Below, in pieces: positions 1 to 13,974 of a stretch of 64,000 nt of DNA; the stretch's first letter is position 1; each line of letters starts with the position of its first letter. Source of the DNA: Epiperipatus broadwayi (Eukaryota; Onychophora; Udeonychophora; Euonychophora; Peripatidae); contig JAQFVV010012416.1 of assembly GCA_028023455.1 (NCBI GenBank), positions 915,001 through 979,000 of the forward strand. Direction: 5' to 3'. Both the position numbers and the translations under genes were made by a program. The notes beneath the pieces were generated by a model. That model saw only the letters and a program-made list of their open reading frames with translations. It was not told where the DNA came from and ran no database searches.

Positions 1-1651
1 GAAAATATTCTATCCCTTATTTAACCTTAGGCCAAAAAGTTCGCAGTCAAACTGGCGCCAACCCATCTGATACATTTATGTATTCAATGTAGCATGAAAA
101 TACGACAACACAAAATACTATACTGTCAGGAATGTACATCTGAACAGTAATTAGAGTTAGAGAAGACATTGTCTCTCCACCAACAGGAATGCTGCATCTG
201 TTGGCGAGTAGAACAATAAACATAAAACTCCATAGGAATGGATTGCGGTCCTTTGCCATCTTACAAACCCATCCATAGTAAAACAGAAGGTGTGTGGCGT
301 ATATGTGCAATCCTGCCCATGGCGGATCTTATACTACATCTACTAATTACACAAATATATCCAATCCATTGAGCCAATTCAACTACGAAATGAATAACCT
401 AAGATTACCCTCCCTTAAACTATATATAACTTTACAAATCTATACAGCCATTCATGCCGACTTAAATTTACCATTTATTATGTTCACACAGATGAATTTT
501 ATAAAATTTGTTTTAAAATGTTGAGTATAGATCGGCTGCACAGATTCCATGGTTAAAAACATTCCAAAATAAACATAACCGATCAAAATACAAAGTCATT
601 GCTAATGTCAATTGCATAGGGAATCCAAAAAAAGCCAATGGTGTTCATCATAAGACACCGCAGTGACATGATGACTTATATATTCCAATTGACCATGAAA
701 CAGCAACATAATTAACCGCTAATGAATCTATGCAACGTCTATACCCAACTTTAAATTTCATGCATTTAAATAATTTATACGATAAGTATTAATACAATAA
801 ATAATTTATACAATAAGAAAAAAAATGGAAATGATGTTTATCAACGCAAAACATATAAATTTAAACATTTTCAATTGATTTTAAACTCAAAAGTCAGATA
901 TAAGTTCATAAGCTTGAACGAAAGTTCTTAATTATTTTTAAATTTTAGAGATCATGTCAATAGCTTACAGTAGAAGAAACCACTGCTCTTGATGTAAATT
1001 TTCACGAAGTCTTTATTTGAAAACCCGGTCAGATATTCCAGAGGTATCATTAGCTGGTTCATTTTGGTATCACAGTCAGTTCATTTTTTAAAATAGAGAG
1101 AGAGAGTGTGATATGTGCATCCTATCACCGACCCTCAAAAACAAACCGGAAAAACTGACTGGAACTCAATATTTTTCTTTTTATAGTCCTCCTATGGATT
1201 CCATGAACAAAAATGTCACTGTTCCATTTTTTTCATTATGGTCCGGGCCTTTACTTGCTTCCATTGGTCAAGCTAAAATCTTTCTTTTCTTATCTATTTT
1301 TCATCTGACTTTTTAATTACACAGCTTTTGGATAATTAATAAACAATCATTTCCATTTACAGATTACAGGAATTAATTAATACCTGTTTTTATTTTTACT
1401 TACGTTATTTCTTTTTTTAAACTATTTTTATATTTAAATCTTTTTTTTATAAAAAAAAGTATGTTCAAATACCTTTTTTTATTTATAAAAAAAAATATTT
1501 TTAAAGTTTAGTATCTGTGCGAATATATACGTTTAACGAACATTTTAATTTTAGCGTTTAGTTTTTTTTTCTTTTTAATACATTTATTTTTATTTGCGAA
1601 CTTTAAGATTTTATTTTAATTTAATGTAACAACATATTTATATATCGTTAC
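1..1651. repeat. Long direct repeat, copy 1 (left edge cut by window)
   Basis: This segment matches 2614-4265 almost base for base, with scattered substitutions and a few 1-5 base indels (mid-to-high 90s percent identity by eye). The match stops after the shared GTTACA at about 1651, beyond which the two flanks differ. The copy may begin left of the window. It contains a conserved TATA-like stretch near 1180 and AT-rich homopolymer runs. Small frames at 47-310 (minus), 294-524 and 1113-1316 are present in both copies but show no protein family signature. It could be a tandem duplication with a period of about 2.61 kb or the LTR of an element. No primer-binding site was recognised. Confidence 0.85.
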
Positions 1652-2613
1652 ATATCAGTAAACTTCCTCAAAAAAAAATAAAAACATTAAAAAAAAAAAG
1701 AATTTACTTAGTGTTAGTAAATTACGTTACACAAATTGATTATATATGAAAATTTCAAAAGGACAAAACTTTTTTTTTAAAAGACAGAACAGTAATTACA
1801 CACAAATATAATGATTTAAAAAAATGTTGACTGTTGGTTCCCTATTACCAGCCAAAGTTCTGCCCCCTCCTTTCCAAGTTTCTTTTCTTCTACTTTTAAG
1901 TATTATTTAAGCAAGTTAAATGATTAGATTTTAAACAAGACTTTTTTTAAAAAAAAAAAAATTATGATTTATATTTATTAATTACATTTTATTTATTACT
2001 TTTTATTCCTCATATTTATCTTTACATATGCGCAATTTTTCTTACTGGCAGTACCTTTAAGACAAAATTTCAAACTGTAACTCCACATCAATACAACAAA
2101 TATATTTATACTAATTTCAGAAAAAATATTATGGGCATGATTCATTTTTAAAATTCTCAGGGCACTCGTGTTTATTAAAGATTGGCCCAAGTTGGGTAGC
2201 CAGTTATAACGGTCCATGAAATGAGCCTTAAACGTATCTTACTACACGGGTGCCATCTAGGCATTTGAACCTAGAAAAATTTATAAAGTAGGCAGATATG
2301 CGCTGTTAAGATTCCACTTTATTTAATTATTCTGATTGTTAGCCCAAGTCACTAGCTTAGTGAGTAACAGAGATGATAAAATATAACTTTAATTTATATT
2401 TTAAATACAAATAAATAAAAGCCACTGCCAGAAATTAACACATAAAAATATTTATTTACGCACATATAAAATCATTCTAATTTGAGAAATAAGTTTAACA
2501 TTTTAGATTTTTACATTAATCTTTAATTTTACATTTAAATAGCTTGCCATAATGAATTTAATATTTATTTAGTGAGTCGAGTATGAATAGACTATATAGA
2601 TTGTATTTGAAAA
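1652..2613. other. Spacer between the two direct repeats; weak tRNA-like scrap
   Basis: AT-rich DNA with no coding potential that I can support. Around 2240-2290, read on the minus strand, there is a box-B-like GGTTCAAATGCC preceded by CTA-rich sequence. This may be a worn tRNA-derived SINE head. If the flanking repeats were LTRs, this 0.96-kb interval would be the internal region, but no gag or pol remnant is visible. Confidence 0.35.
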
Positions 2614-4265
2614 GAAAATATTCTATCTATAACCTTAGGCCAAAAAGTTCGCAGTCAAACTGGCGCCAACCCATCTGATACATTTATGTATTCAATGTAG
2701 CATGAAAATATGACAACACAAAATACTATACTGTCAGGAATGTACATCTGAACAGTAAGTAGAGTTAGAGAAGACATTGTCTCTCCACCAACAGGAATGC
2801 TGCATCTGTTGGCGAGTAGAACAATAAACATTAAACTCCATAGGAATGGATTGTGGTCCTTTACCGTCTTACAAACCCATCCATAGGCAAACAGAAGGTG
2901 TGTGGCATATATGTGCAATCCTGCCCATGGTGGACCTCATACTACATCTACTAATTACACAAATATATCCAATCCATTGAGCCAATTCAACTACGAAACA
3001 AATAACCTAAGATTACCCTCCCTTAAACTATATATAACTTTACAAATCTATACAGCCATTCACACCCAATTTAAATTTAACATTTATTATGTTCGCACAG
3101 ATGAATTTTATAAAATTTGTTTTAAAATGTTGAGTATAGATCGGCTGCACAGATTCCACGGTTAAAAACATTCCAAAATAAACATAACCGATCAAAATAC
3201 AAAGTCATCGCTAATGTCAATTGCATAGGGAATACAAAAAAAAAACCCAATGGTGTTCATCATAAGACACCGCAGTGACATGATGACTTATATATTCCAA
3301 TTGACCATGAAACAGCAACATAATTAACCGCTAACGAATCTATGCAACGTCTATACCCAACTTTAAATTTCATGCATTTAAATAATTTATACGATAAGTA
3401 TTAATACAATAAATAATTTATACAATAAGAAAAAAAAATGGAAATGATGTTTATCAATGCAAAACATATAAATTTAAACATTTTCAATTGATTTTAAACT
3501 CAAAAGTCAGATATAAGTTCATAAGCTTGAACGAAAGTTCTTAATTATTTTTAAATTTTAGAGATCATGTCAATAGCTTACAGTAGAAGAAATCACTGCT
3601 CTTGATGTAAATTTTCACAGAGTCTTTATTTAAAAACCTGGTCAGATATTCTGGAGGTAGCATTAGCTGGTTCATTTTGGTATCACAGACAGTTCATTTT
3701 TTAAAATAGAAAGAGAGAGTGTGATATGTGCGTCCTATCACCGACCCTCAAAAACAAACCGGAAAAACTGACTGGAACTCAATATTTTTCTTTTTATAGT
3801 CCTCCTATGGATTCCATGAACAAAAACGTCACTGTTCCATTTTTTTCATTATGGTCCGGGCCTTTATTTGCTTCCATTGGTCAAGCTAAAATCTTTCTTC
3901 TCTTATCTATTTTTCATCTGACTTTTTAATTACACAGCTTTTGGATAATTAATAAACAATCATTTCCATTTACAGATTACAGGAATTAATTAATACCTGT
4001 TTTTATTTTTACTTACGTTATTTCTTTTTTTAAACTATTTTTATATTTAAATCTTTTTTTTATAAAAAAAAGTACGTTCAAATACCTTTTTTTATTTATA
4101 AAAAAAAATATTTTTAAAGTTTAGTATCTGTGCGAATATATACGTTTAACAAACATTTTAATTTTAGCGTTTAGTTTTTTTTTGCTTTTTAATACATTTA
4201 TTTTTATTTGCGAACTTTAAGATTTTATTTTAATTTAATGTAATGACATATTTATATATTGTTAC
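2614..4265. repeat. Long direct repeat, copy 2
   Basis: Second copy of the 1.65-kb unit. Landmarks shared with copy 1 include the GGCGCC-containing stretch near 2665, the GAGAGAGAGTGTGATATG-like stretch near 3712-3728 and the T-rich block at 3990-4200. It ends in ATTGTTACA, after which unrelated sequence starts. Many differences from copy 1 are C/T or G/A transitions, some at CpG sites, as expected of two neutrally ageing copies in a methylated genome. Confidence 0.85.
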
Positions 4266-5970
4266 AATAGTAACTTAACATTACAAAAAGCTGCAAAATA
4301 GTGAAACAAAGTCAAAAATTATGGCAGTGCAATGTAATGCCCAAATTAGAACACATTAAATTTATTATAAAAGTAACAAGACTTTAAGCACTTCAATATT
4401 CAAGTATATCTATTTATCTAAAAAATCTACCAAAGTATTTAAACTAATTCATTGATTGATAAAATAGTTTAGTTTTTTTTTAATATTAAGTATTAACACA
4501 AAGTTTTGTATTCCAAACATTAAGAATATGATCATTCTACCTTCAGAAAAAAAATATAGAAACATATATATAAAGAATTAACTATGAGTTTCATGATGAT
4601 TATATAAATCAATCTGTAAATTACAAAGATGTCCAAGTTTGTTTATTTATTTGATATCTGTTGGTGCTGCTTTTAGCTTATATAGCAAACATTTCTTTTG
4701 AAAGACATCAATGGGATTTTAATCATATTTTTCTGGTATATTTTATAGTCAGCTATACTCTTCAAATGAAAGAAATATCACACCTTTTATAAGAGTGTCT
4801 TTGAGATAATATTTATAATGCAAACTGTGTCTATCTGTTTCACAAAATTTATGGTCCAAGTTCATCATAAAATAAGGGAGTCTGCTATCTTGTATCCACT
4901 TTATATGTCCGATTCATCTGTTCTATAATAGAATTAACAAAAATTTTCAAAAAAAATCATTTCTTTATATATAAAATCCATTGAAATAAAAAGTATTTTT
5001 ATTATGACCATCACAAATGAAACAATTCCAGATGTCTAAAAACATTATACAAAGCAGGAACATTTCACTCCATATGCAGTCCAGCACTTCTCGCCAAAAG
5101 TAAACTTAAATGTGATATCAACCTATTAATTTATACCAAAAATCTGTAAGGTCTTCATAACTTTAGATCTCTAGGTATTTTTTCAAATTTGATTGTCATC
5201 TAAAATGTCTACACATTAAATTTAAAACTGCTTTTAAATGACCCATTGTTAAGCAAAGACTTTTGTAATAGCTCCCAAAATCCTCTGCTTCAGGAAACAG
5301 TATGGAGGCATTATCTACCAGACTTGCTCATTCTTCCATAATAAGACAACATACAGTGCTACTTATGTTTAAACAACGCAGTACTAAAAGAAAATAGATA
5401 AACTGAATATTAATAAATGAGTTTGCAAATATCTCTGTAAAGGATATACAGTGAATGTGAATTAAACATGAGCACATATTGTGGAAAGAAATTATTTATA
5501 ATGACCTAAATTAGTTTTGATCAGCAGAAGTGTTTACTTCACTATTAATATTGTTTAATAAAAAATTACCCTAACTTAACAATCATATTTTTAATTCTTT
5601 TTTAACAGACTTCATTTTACTTAAGTTAATTTAAAGTCCAGTCATCATGAGTTTACTGTGCTATGGTTCATCTCTCCCTTTTCAATGTCAAAGAGTTTGC
5701 ACATTTGCACAACCACATTTCTCATCTTTTAATTACGTATGATGTAATGCTGATTTCATTTCTTTTCTTTGATTTTGGACACTTTCCCCTCCTTTTCTCT
5801 CTCTCTCTTTCTGGAATTGAAATATCCATACTCGTTTATGGATGCTTATTAATGATGACGAGTATGAATGAATTATGGTGAAGTATGTATTTCATCTACA
5901 CATAATAAATATTCATTGTAATTTAACTGAAATATTTTCTATATCATAACTGTATTTATTAAATAACATA
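4266..5970. other. AT-rich region, nothing recognised
   Basis: No frame over about 75 codons, no known domain and no terminal repeats were recognised. The small frame at 5663-5881 is hydrophobic and low in complexity, and looks like chance. Confidence 0.6.
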
Positions 5971-5974
5971 ACTT

Positions 5975-6112
5975 TATATGTATAATTTGAATGGAAGAAA
6001 ACTACCGTTCACTCATGCGCTATGAGTAGACAACACAGTTAGAGTTGTGAAGTGCTGATTATTCATAGTGCATGAATGAAGGCTAGTTTTCTTCCATCTA
6101 AATTACATATAT
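5975..6112. mobile_element. Short palindromic MITE-like element
   Basis: Two arms of about 60 bp (5975-6036 and about 6049-6112) are inverted copies of each other at roughly 85% identity. Both carry ATGGAAGAAAACTA near their middle and a TCATGC / GCATGA pair further in, around a short unpaired centre. The fold gives a long imperfect hairpin. No coding sequence. Foldback MITE or a remnant of a larger inverted-repeat element are both possible. Confidence 0.55.
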
Positions 6113-6261
6113 AATAAATATACACGTATTATAATCGATCAAATAAGACAAAAAGTAATTCAATAATAATATAATCAAACAGTTTATAATTCAGCTTTTG
6201 AGTTGATCATTTGACCACTCTTTTACACTTATTCTGGGCAAAAATAATTGGTTTGTTGTTT

Positions 6262-6675
6262 GGAAAGAGGAAGTGACAGCTGAGGCTTAACCTTGCAGGA
6301 TATCACTTAACAGAAGAACAGTACAAAGATTTTCGACCACTCAATGTGGTATGGAGAGGTGCATGTTAGCTGTAGCAAGAAGATATCGAGAATAAAATAC
6401 ATGAATGAGATAAAGAATTAAGAGTCTGAAGAGGAGTTGGGTTGGACATATTGCTAGAAGAGATTGATAATAGATGGATAGTTAAAATCAAACTGGATTC
6501 CAAGAGATTGTAAAAGACCTTGAAAAAGACCACATATGAAATGGATGGATAGAATAAGGAAGTGTTCTGGGTTGATGTGGAGCAGAGAAACTAGAGATTG
6601 GAGAAGATAGATTGAACTTGGACGGATTTTCATCCTGGAGCGGATCGATAATCATTGAAAATGATGATATTTAAT
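6262..6675 (+). pseudogene. RTE LINE 3' fragment
   Basis: Decayed copy of the C-terminus and 3' end of the RTE element that is intact at 53.4-56.6 kb. In broken frames it reads like the RTE segments RRAIQRL, RCMLGV, SWAGHI, NRWTIE and NWIPRDCKRP, and ends with the GATCGATAAT...ATGATGAT type tail. The 5' end is truncated, as is usual for LINE copies made by target-primed reverse transcription. Stops and indels rule out function. Confidence 0.85.
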
Positions 6676-8750
6676 AAAAAAAATAATAACAACCTCATTT
6701 TTTTTATAAATTGCTTAGCTATTTGTCGCAATAATTACCCCCCCCCCCCATTTTACCATTAATTTGAAAAATACGTATTTTACAGTTCTATGTTCTTGCT
6801 ATTTAAAAGTTAAGATCTTATTTCTGAATCCAACATACACCTAAATATTCAATCTTAGAAATCTGGAGACCCTATATAATAACCAGATCTAAAGTTTGAA
6901 ATAATTTTATATATGTCTTATTGTCTGTACCTGAATTATTACAACTTTATATATGATAATGCGTAAATTTATTGTTTATTTTTTATTTTCTGCTATTTAA
7001 CATCCATTAATTTTTTGAGGTTATCATTTAAGTAAAATAAAAACTGATAGAATAATTTTTGAACCATATCAAGTCTTTTGTAAAAGAAAATAACTGAATA
7101 TATGTCTAGGTATTTATATCAACCTCTCTAGTTGAAGGCAAAGAAGTAAATAAACAATTTATTATAGTAAAAAAAAAAAAAGTACTCCTATTTAGTTTGT
7201 ACGAGAAAATGATCCGAATGTCATTTTTTAAAATTACTTTTTATCAATTAATATTTTAAAATTATAATTAGTATTTTCAAAAACTTATAGTTTATATTTA
7301 TGTAAAAACAAAACAGCCTTGAAATAGTTACAACTGGACTACGATCTCCAAAAGCCCCCCCCCCACCCACACCCACACACACACACGCACACACACACAC
7401 ACACCATAAAAGAACATTGAAGAGGGTAGCATTATTTTGCTAGGCTTACCAATTTGAGTGGGATTTTGTTTTTATTTTACTCTTTAGCGAATAATAGCGA
7501 AAGATCAATTTGCTATGTATTAGATTGTTAGCTGAATTAACTGTCGGCTGACTGAAATCCTAAGTGCTTTTCCTGGCCGAGAAATAAATTCTTCCAAATG
7601 CCTACAACCACGCCACGAGATTTTTCCTTTCATTCATGTAATAAACGGATATAATTAAAATACAACCCAAAATATATTTACAAATTATAAAATATGTTTT
7701 GTATATTTCTCATTTGAATTTTCAATGCATAAAAAATTTAGAAAATGAAATATTTAATTTATTTCAGTAGTTGATAACCTCCAAAATTTGTCTACTAGTT
7801 AATTCACAGTTACTCCCACACCTGCGTTTTGTTTTTAGTTGATTTATTCTATAATGACAAATCCTGATTAGTAGGAGGTCCCATTTTAAGATTAATTTAA
7901 TGAAAGAGTCGGGCAGATTAATTAACGATTAAGCAACATTTGTTTGAAAATAATTAGTCAAAAACTTATTGCGTCTCTAGACACGTGCCAGATGTTACGT
8001 CCTGGAACTAAATCAGTCAATTTTTAAAAAGAAAAATTGTTAGCCAGCTTTGGTCGACGGCGTCATCTTTTCCATGGTTTGATCCGATTAACCATTTAAA
8101 GATTTTCTGAAGCGGAATATTGTATACGTACACAGACACAAACATATGCTAGGTATCGTTTATAATGCTTTTACAATTAAATCATAATTTGGTAATACCA
8201 GTATACAAACAATAACTTCTCTCTCTCTTTTTTTTTAAAGCGGTTTTGTTTTTAATTAAATAAATAATCGTAAATTATTTTTGCATAATTAAAACAATTA
8301 ATTGCAACCACCACTAACAAAGGATAAAAGACTTTTGCCCTGTACTAGTATAAACAATAAAACTTAACTATTCGTTAAATATAAATATTTATGCTTCTTA
8401 ATAACGTGAAGAGATCACTAAATTTAGATTGTGATCTGATTAAAAGCTATAATGAGATATAGAATTATTTGCATTAATAAGACTTATTTAGTCTGTCATC
8501 ATATTGAAAGCATTGTTTTTCAAACTTCAAATTTAAATATAATTGCATGCCGTTTTAAAATTGTCCTGCTGTTTATAAAAAGATCATATACAAAATATGT
8601 ACATGACTAAATAAATGGGGGGGGGGGTCAAATCTTTAGGAGTTTTTTTATATTGAATAGAGAAATATATAGGTGGGAAAAAACCCTTTTTTTAATTAAT
8701 GTACAAGATACGCATCAAGGCATGTTTGAATGTGAATTATAATAAAACAA
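6676..8750. other. AT-rich intergenic DNA with homopolymer and CA tracts
   Basis: No gene recognised. It contains a C10 run near 6738-6749, a C-run followed by a (CA)n microsatellite at about 7352-7404, and a G9 run near 8618-8627. Confidence 0.6.
7352..7404. repeat. (CA)n microsatellite after a C-tract
   Basis: An 11-C tract grades into CCCA units and then about 20 CA dinucleotides with a single CG interruption. Confidence 0.9.
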
Positions 8751-8754
8751 AATA

Positions 8755-11275
8755 TTGGATAGTCATCAGTATGTATCTACCAACTGCGGGATGAAGCTCT
8801 CTCCAAGTTCAATCCACCTTCTCCGATCTCTAGCCTCTCTTTTCCATATCATGCCTGCAAACTTTTTTATTTCACCCATCCATCTTACATGTGGTCTCTT
8901 TCTGGGTCTTTTACAATCTTTTAGAATCCCGTTTAAGATTTCAATTGTTCATATATTATCATCTCTTCTAACAATATGTCTAGACCAACTCAACTCTAAT
9001 TTCTTAATTCTTTCAGTGATGTCAGTAATACCTGTTTATTCTCTCATCCATGTATGTCACTTTCAATCTCTTTTTGTTGCTCATAACATGCATTTTCCAT
9101 ACTTCTTTGGGTGGTCTCTCTGTATTGCTCCTCTATTAAATGTCCAAATTTCATATTCGTAAGTAAGAACTGGTAAAATACATTTATTAAATCCCTTCCT
9201 TTTCCAACATGCATTCTCCACACTTCTTTGTGTGGTCTCTTTGTATTGCTCCTCTATTAAATGTCTAAATTTCAGATTCATAAGTAAGAGCTGGTAAAAC
9301 ACATTTATTAAATATCTTCCTTTTCCAACACATAAACATATTTCATTTTAATATTAAATTATTTCTACCAAAAGTACTCCAACCAAGTTTAATACTTTGA
9401 TTAATTTCATCTATTATGTTTCCATCTGTAATAATAATGTGACCAAGGTATTTGTAGTTATTAACTTCTAACTCACTCATCATTAACAATCTTTATTTTC
9501 ATCTTTTCATCTTTTGAGAAAATCCATTGAACAATACTTTAGTCTTACTTTCTAACTTTCATCTGGTAACTCTTGCAACATTTCATGAAGCTCTGAAGTA
9601 TTATTTGCAAAACAACTACATCATCTGCAAAATCTAAATGGTTTAAATAATCTCCATTTAGTTTTATTTCTTTAGCTTCCCACTTTATCCACAAAATACT
9701 TTTTGCAGCACTGCTGTGAAAAGTGGTGGAGATATGTAGTCACCTATCTTACACCTTTCTTAGTGTTAATCTTCCTAGTATCATTATGTAATCTAATTGT
9801 TGCTGTTGCATTTTTATAAATATTTTTCAGAATATAACAATTACATGGATCTATACCTTGATGATCCAATACATTAATCACAGAAGAAATGCTTATAGAA
9901 TCAAATGCATTTTCATAATTTACAAATCCAAAGCATATTATGGTAACTCATATTCATTGGTCCTTTCTATAATTTCTCTCAATACTTGGATATGATCTAC
10001 TGTATTAAAACCACTTTTAAATCCAGCTTGTTCTTTTGGTTGATTGAAACCCAATGTTCTCTGTAGATGAGTTGTAATTATCTTGATAAAAATTTTGCAT
10101 AAAACTGATAGGTCTGTAATTTTTAATATCTTCTTTATCACTTTTTTAAATATTAATATTAATACTGCATTCTTCCAATCATCTGGTACATCTTTATTAT
10201 TTAGACATTTGGTTTATAACTTTGCCAAAAAAAATATTTCTTTATCTGCTTCTTTTAATATATTGATTATAATTCCATCATTACCAGAGCTTTTCCTTTC
10301 CTCATAAATTTAATTGCAAGTCTCACTTTTTCATTTAAAATCCTTGACAATTCAGAAGATATAATAGATGTTCTTTATTACTATATAATTCTTGATATGA
10401 CTCTTCTATCCATTTCATGATGCCATCTCTCTTTTTAGTAATAATTCCATCTTTTTTTTCTTATTGCAGATATAAGTGCCCTACCAATACCAAAATGTTC
10501 CAAATTTTTGAGAGTTTTATTCTCTTCCACCACTTTCCTCTAGTTCACAATTATACTTTCTTATATCATTATCAACTTTTTTTCATACCATTTTATAAAA
10601 TTTGAGATATTCAGTCCTTCTTAATGCATCATTTTTATATATCTTCATATTTCTTCTTTTCTTCATACATTCTCTAGTCTCAGTAGAAATTTTATTGGCC
10701 AATTGCTGCTTTTTTCTACCAGCTATTTTTGTTGCAGTATTTAAAAGTGTATCAATTATTTTCCTATTAATTTCATTCAAATCTGAACCATGTTCAAAAT
10801 CTACTAATACTTGAAAACGATTTGCAAATTTAAATTTAAATTCATTAGCATGTTTCTGAAGATTAGAAATATCAATTATAAATATTGTTTTTCTTAATTT
10901 TTGTCTCTAGTTTTGCATTAACGCATATCTTACATCTTATTAATTGATGATCACTTCCTTTGCTGAATGTATTAAAGACATTACAATATTGAAATATGTA
11001 CTTTATGTTAATTAAAATATAATCTAATTCAGCTATACCTTCATTTGGATGCTTCCATTTTCTTTTGCAATTTTTCTCAATAAAAAAATTCATAATATAA
11101 AGAGACTTTTTTCTGCAAATTCCACAAGTCTATGTCTTCTCTCATTCCTATCACCAAAACCAAATTTACCTACAGAATGGTCATCTTTCATCTGTTTACC
11201 AATTCTTGCATTAAAGTCTTCCATAACAATTTTAAAATGTTGTTTAATCTGATCATAAGCCTATTGGGAAACAAT
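8755..11275 (-). pseudogene. RTE LINE, 5'-truncated and decayed
   Basis: Minus-strand copy of the same RTE family as 53.4-56.6 kb. It runs from the 3' end (about 8755) to a 5' break near 11275, which corresponds to about residue 175 of the intact protein. Fragments in several frames match the endonuclease end (VEFAEK-like, KHPNEGIAELDYI, SDHQLIRCKI), the linker (TATKIAGRKKQQL), RT motif 0/1 (QPKEQAGFKSGFNTVDHI) and the C-terminus. Multiple stops, frameshifts and a 120-bp internal tandem duplication (9088-9327) show it is dead. The first ~170 residues and the 5' UTR are absent. Confidence 0.93.
9088..9327. repeat. 120-bp tandem duplication inside the decayed RTE
   Basis: CATGCATTTTCCATACTTC starts at 9088 and its near copy at 9208, giving a period of 120 bp. 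The intact RTE has this segment once, so the duplication arose in or before this copy. Confidence 0.85.
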
Positions 11276-11279
11276 ATTT

Positions 11280-13960
11280 TGCAATGAAATGGTTTAGAAT
11301 ATTGATTTAGTAAGCACTCTACATCAGTTTGGATATCGGGGGGGGGTCAAAAACTATCGCTGTTACATTTAATGATTAACAATCTTAGATAATTTCCTCC
11401 AAAATTAATAATGGAGTATTCCAGATATTTTGTTCAGTTTACATAAAAAAATTCTGATTTTTATAAAATAAAATAAAAAAACATGAATTTGGTACAAATA
11501 AGCCGTAAATTGTTCCAGTTATTTTGTTCCCAAATTCAAATATTAACTAATATAATAAGTGGTTGTCAAATGTTCACAAAATAAATTTACTAAACCAAGA
11601 TAAAAGCGTGATTATTAATGTTTCTGTTATATATAAAAGCATACAAAGAAGAATTTTAAATAAAATTTAAAAAAATGAAATGTTATTTTTAGTTATAAAT
11701 TATTTTGTTTAAAGAGCTAAAAAAATCTATATAAAATTATAGAGAAATTATGGACCCAAATATAAAATGGTGAGATGGAATATAACAGAAATCTCTGCTT
11801 CTGCAAAAATACATTTATGAACATAGGTTTAAACTGCCATGTCTGCAAAGGATTACTAATAACTAAAGAAAAATGAAAAATGAAAAAAAAACATCACAGA
11901 AGAAATAAAAAGATTAATAATGAAAATGACTTAAACATACTATATAAAAAAGATTTGACCATTAAAAAGAAATGTATTTGACTAACGACCACACTATGTA
12001 AAAAAAAGGAAATGATTTTTGTAAAAATAGATGTAAATGAAAAAAAGATGTGAAAGAAGACAAAAAGAAACAGTTAAACAATATTCTAATTTACTAGCAG
12101 ATGTACTAAAATAATAATAATAAAACTGGAGGAAATAGTATAGTTTTTAAATATTTATCTTTTCATGAAATTATTTTCAAAACATTTTAAAGAAGAAATT
12201 ATATCAACAATCTTAATAATAAACTTTTTATTATTGTTGTTTTATTATTAAACTAAATAAAGCAACAGATAACTCTCCCAACAATATTATATCTCTCTAC
12301 TCTGTAACAATCGAATGCAAGCTTGAGTATTGGTTTTATTAGTGAGCAGTATTTGAATCACATGTATACATCCTAAACCATCTTTACTTATTTACTACTC
12401 TTTCTCTCAAAGGATAGATATATCTACATTTAGTATTTAACTGAAATTATTAAAATCTGTATTGAGTGATTACTGTCAAATCTATATAGTGGTACAAGAA
12501 ATTATCATGGCTTTAAAACTTTTGGTTATTTGAAACTTTGATTCATCATCTAGAAAAATATTAAAGAAATAAAAAATAAAAGTAGAATCCCCAAGATGCA
12601 CATTTCATCCTTAAACAGCACTAATCATTGGCCCAGATCACAATCTGTCATATATATTTTTATCATTTTCCAGAAGGTATTGTAATGCTAGCGAGAGATA
12701 TGTTACAAAACAAACATATCTCTAGTATTACATATCTAAAATTTAAAAATAAATGATTAAATTATTAATAAAAATGAAAATAAAAAGTACTATGTTGTAG
12801 AGTAGTTTTTTTATTTAAAATGCAGTTTTGTAAAAATAAATAAAAGATTGCATTATATTTTACTTATTTTTTAAAAAAGAGAATGGAGTAGGGAAAGAAT
12901 TAGAAAAACTCATTTTAAAGAAAACTTTCACAAAGCAAAAATAATTAAATATGTAAAGTTAAAATAAAATTAGTCTGTAAAAATAAATGTTAGTAAAACT
13001 TTCAAAAATGTACTTAGTTTATAAGATTTCTGATTGAAATTGTATTAATAAAAAATTATGTAAACTATTGATGAGATAATAGACTAATCTAAGCAAAAGA
13101 TTAGATTAAAGCAAATGTAAAAATAATTAATTAAGAAAAAACAGATTCAAGTTGTGATCAAAATTAAAAACTGTAAGGAATATAAAAACAATGGGAGAAA
13201 AAGGTATATCAAGTTGCTATGGCCTATTGTTATTTAGTCAAGATTTTTATTAGTGTTATTGCTATTCAGTCTGGTCTGCAACTTATAAATCAGTCAGATC
13301 TGCAATCTGTAATTCAGTCTAGTCAGTATTTAGTGATTGAATCATTCTGATCTTCATTTGTGTTCTTACATTATCCATTGTTGCAGAGATTCAGATATTC
13401 AGAAACTGTAAATGCAGTAGTAAGCCAATCAATTACTGTTGTGGTCAACATCAATGCAAAAGCTGCAAATCTAGCAAAATGTGTGCTAGACCATCTTTAG
13501 AGTGTTTGACAATTTCATGCCCTAGTTCTCTGCAAAATCAACTATACTCACCTGAACACTCACTGGCAACTAATGCCAAAATGGTGAAATAGATGCTGCT
13601 GCAAACTCTCTCTCATTGTCAAGACAGAGAATAGAAAACAAGCTCTGAAACCATTGATGGAGACCAAAAAGCCAGTCAGTTGGAACTAACAATCATGAAA
13701 ATGTAGGTAAAGATATTTTGATATTTGTCTATAGTCATTTTATATTTATTTTAAATGAACTTTAATTATGAAGAGCTATTATAACATTTAGCCTGAAACT
13801 AATCATTAATCATCTATAATTCTTTATGTAAAATATATTGTTATATTATATTAGATTTGTGTGTGCTTGAATAAATATTGATAATTGCTTAAATATTATT
13901 TGGTCTATTCTCTCTCTCTTTCTTGTCACTGTGTTACCAGTAATTTTAGTGTATAGTTAT
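11280..13960. other. AT-rich intergenic DNA
   Basis: No supported gene or RNA. There is a G7 run near 11339, many A-runs and short low-complexity stretches. Confidence 0.55.
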
Positions 13961-13974
13961 TTTTTAAGTGTTAA

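Noticed and set aside
1113-1316. 67-codon frame repeated at 3726-3929
   Set aside because: Present only because the 1.65-kb unit is duplicated; no signature of selection or domain.
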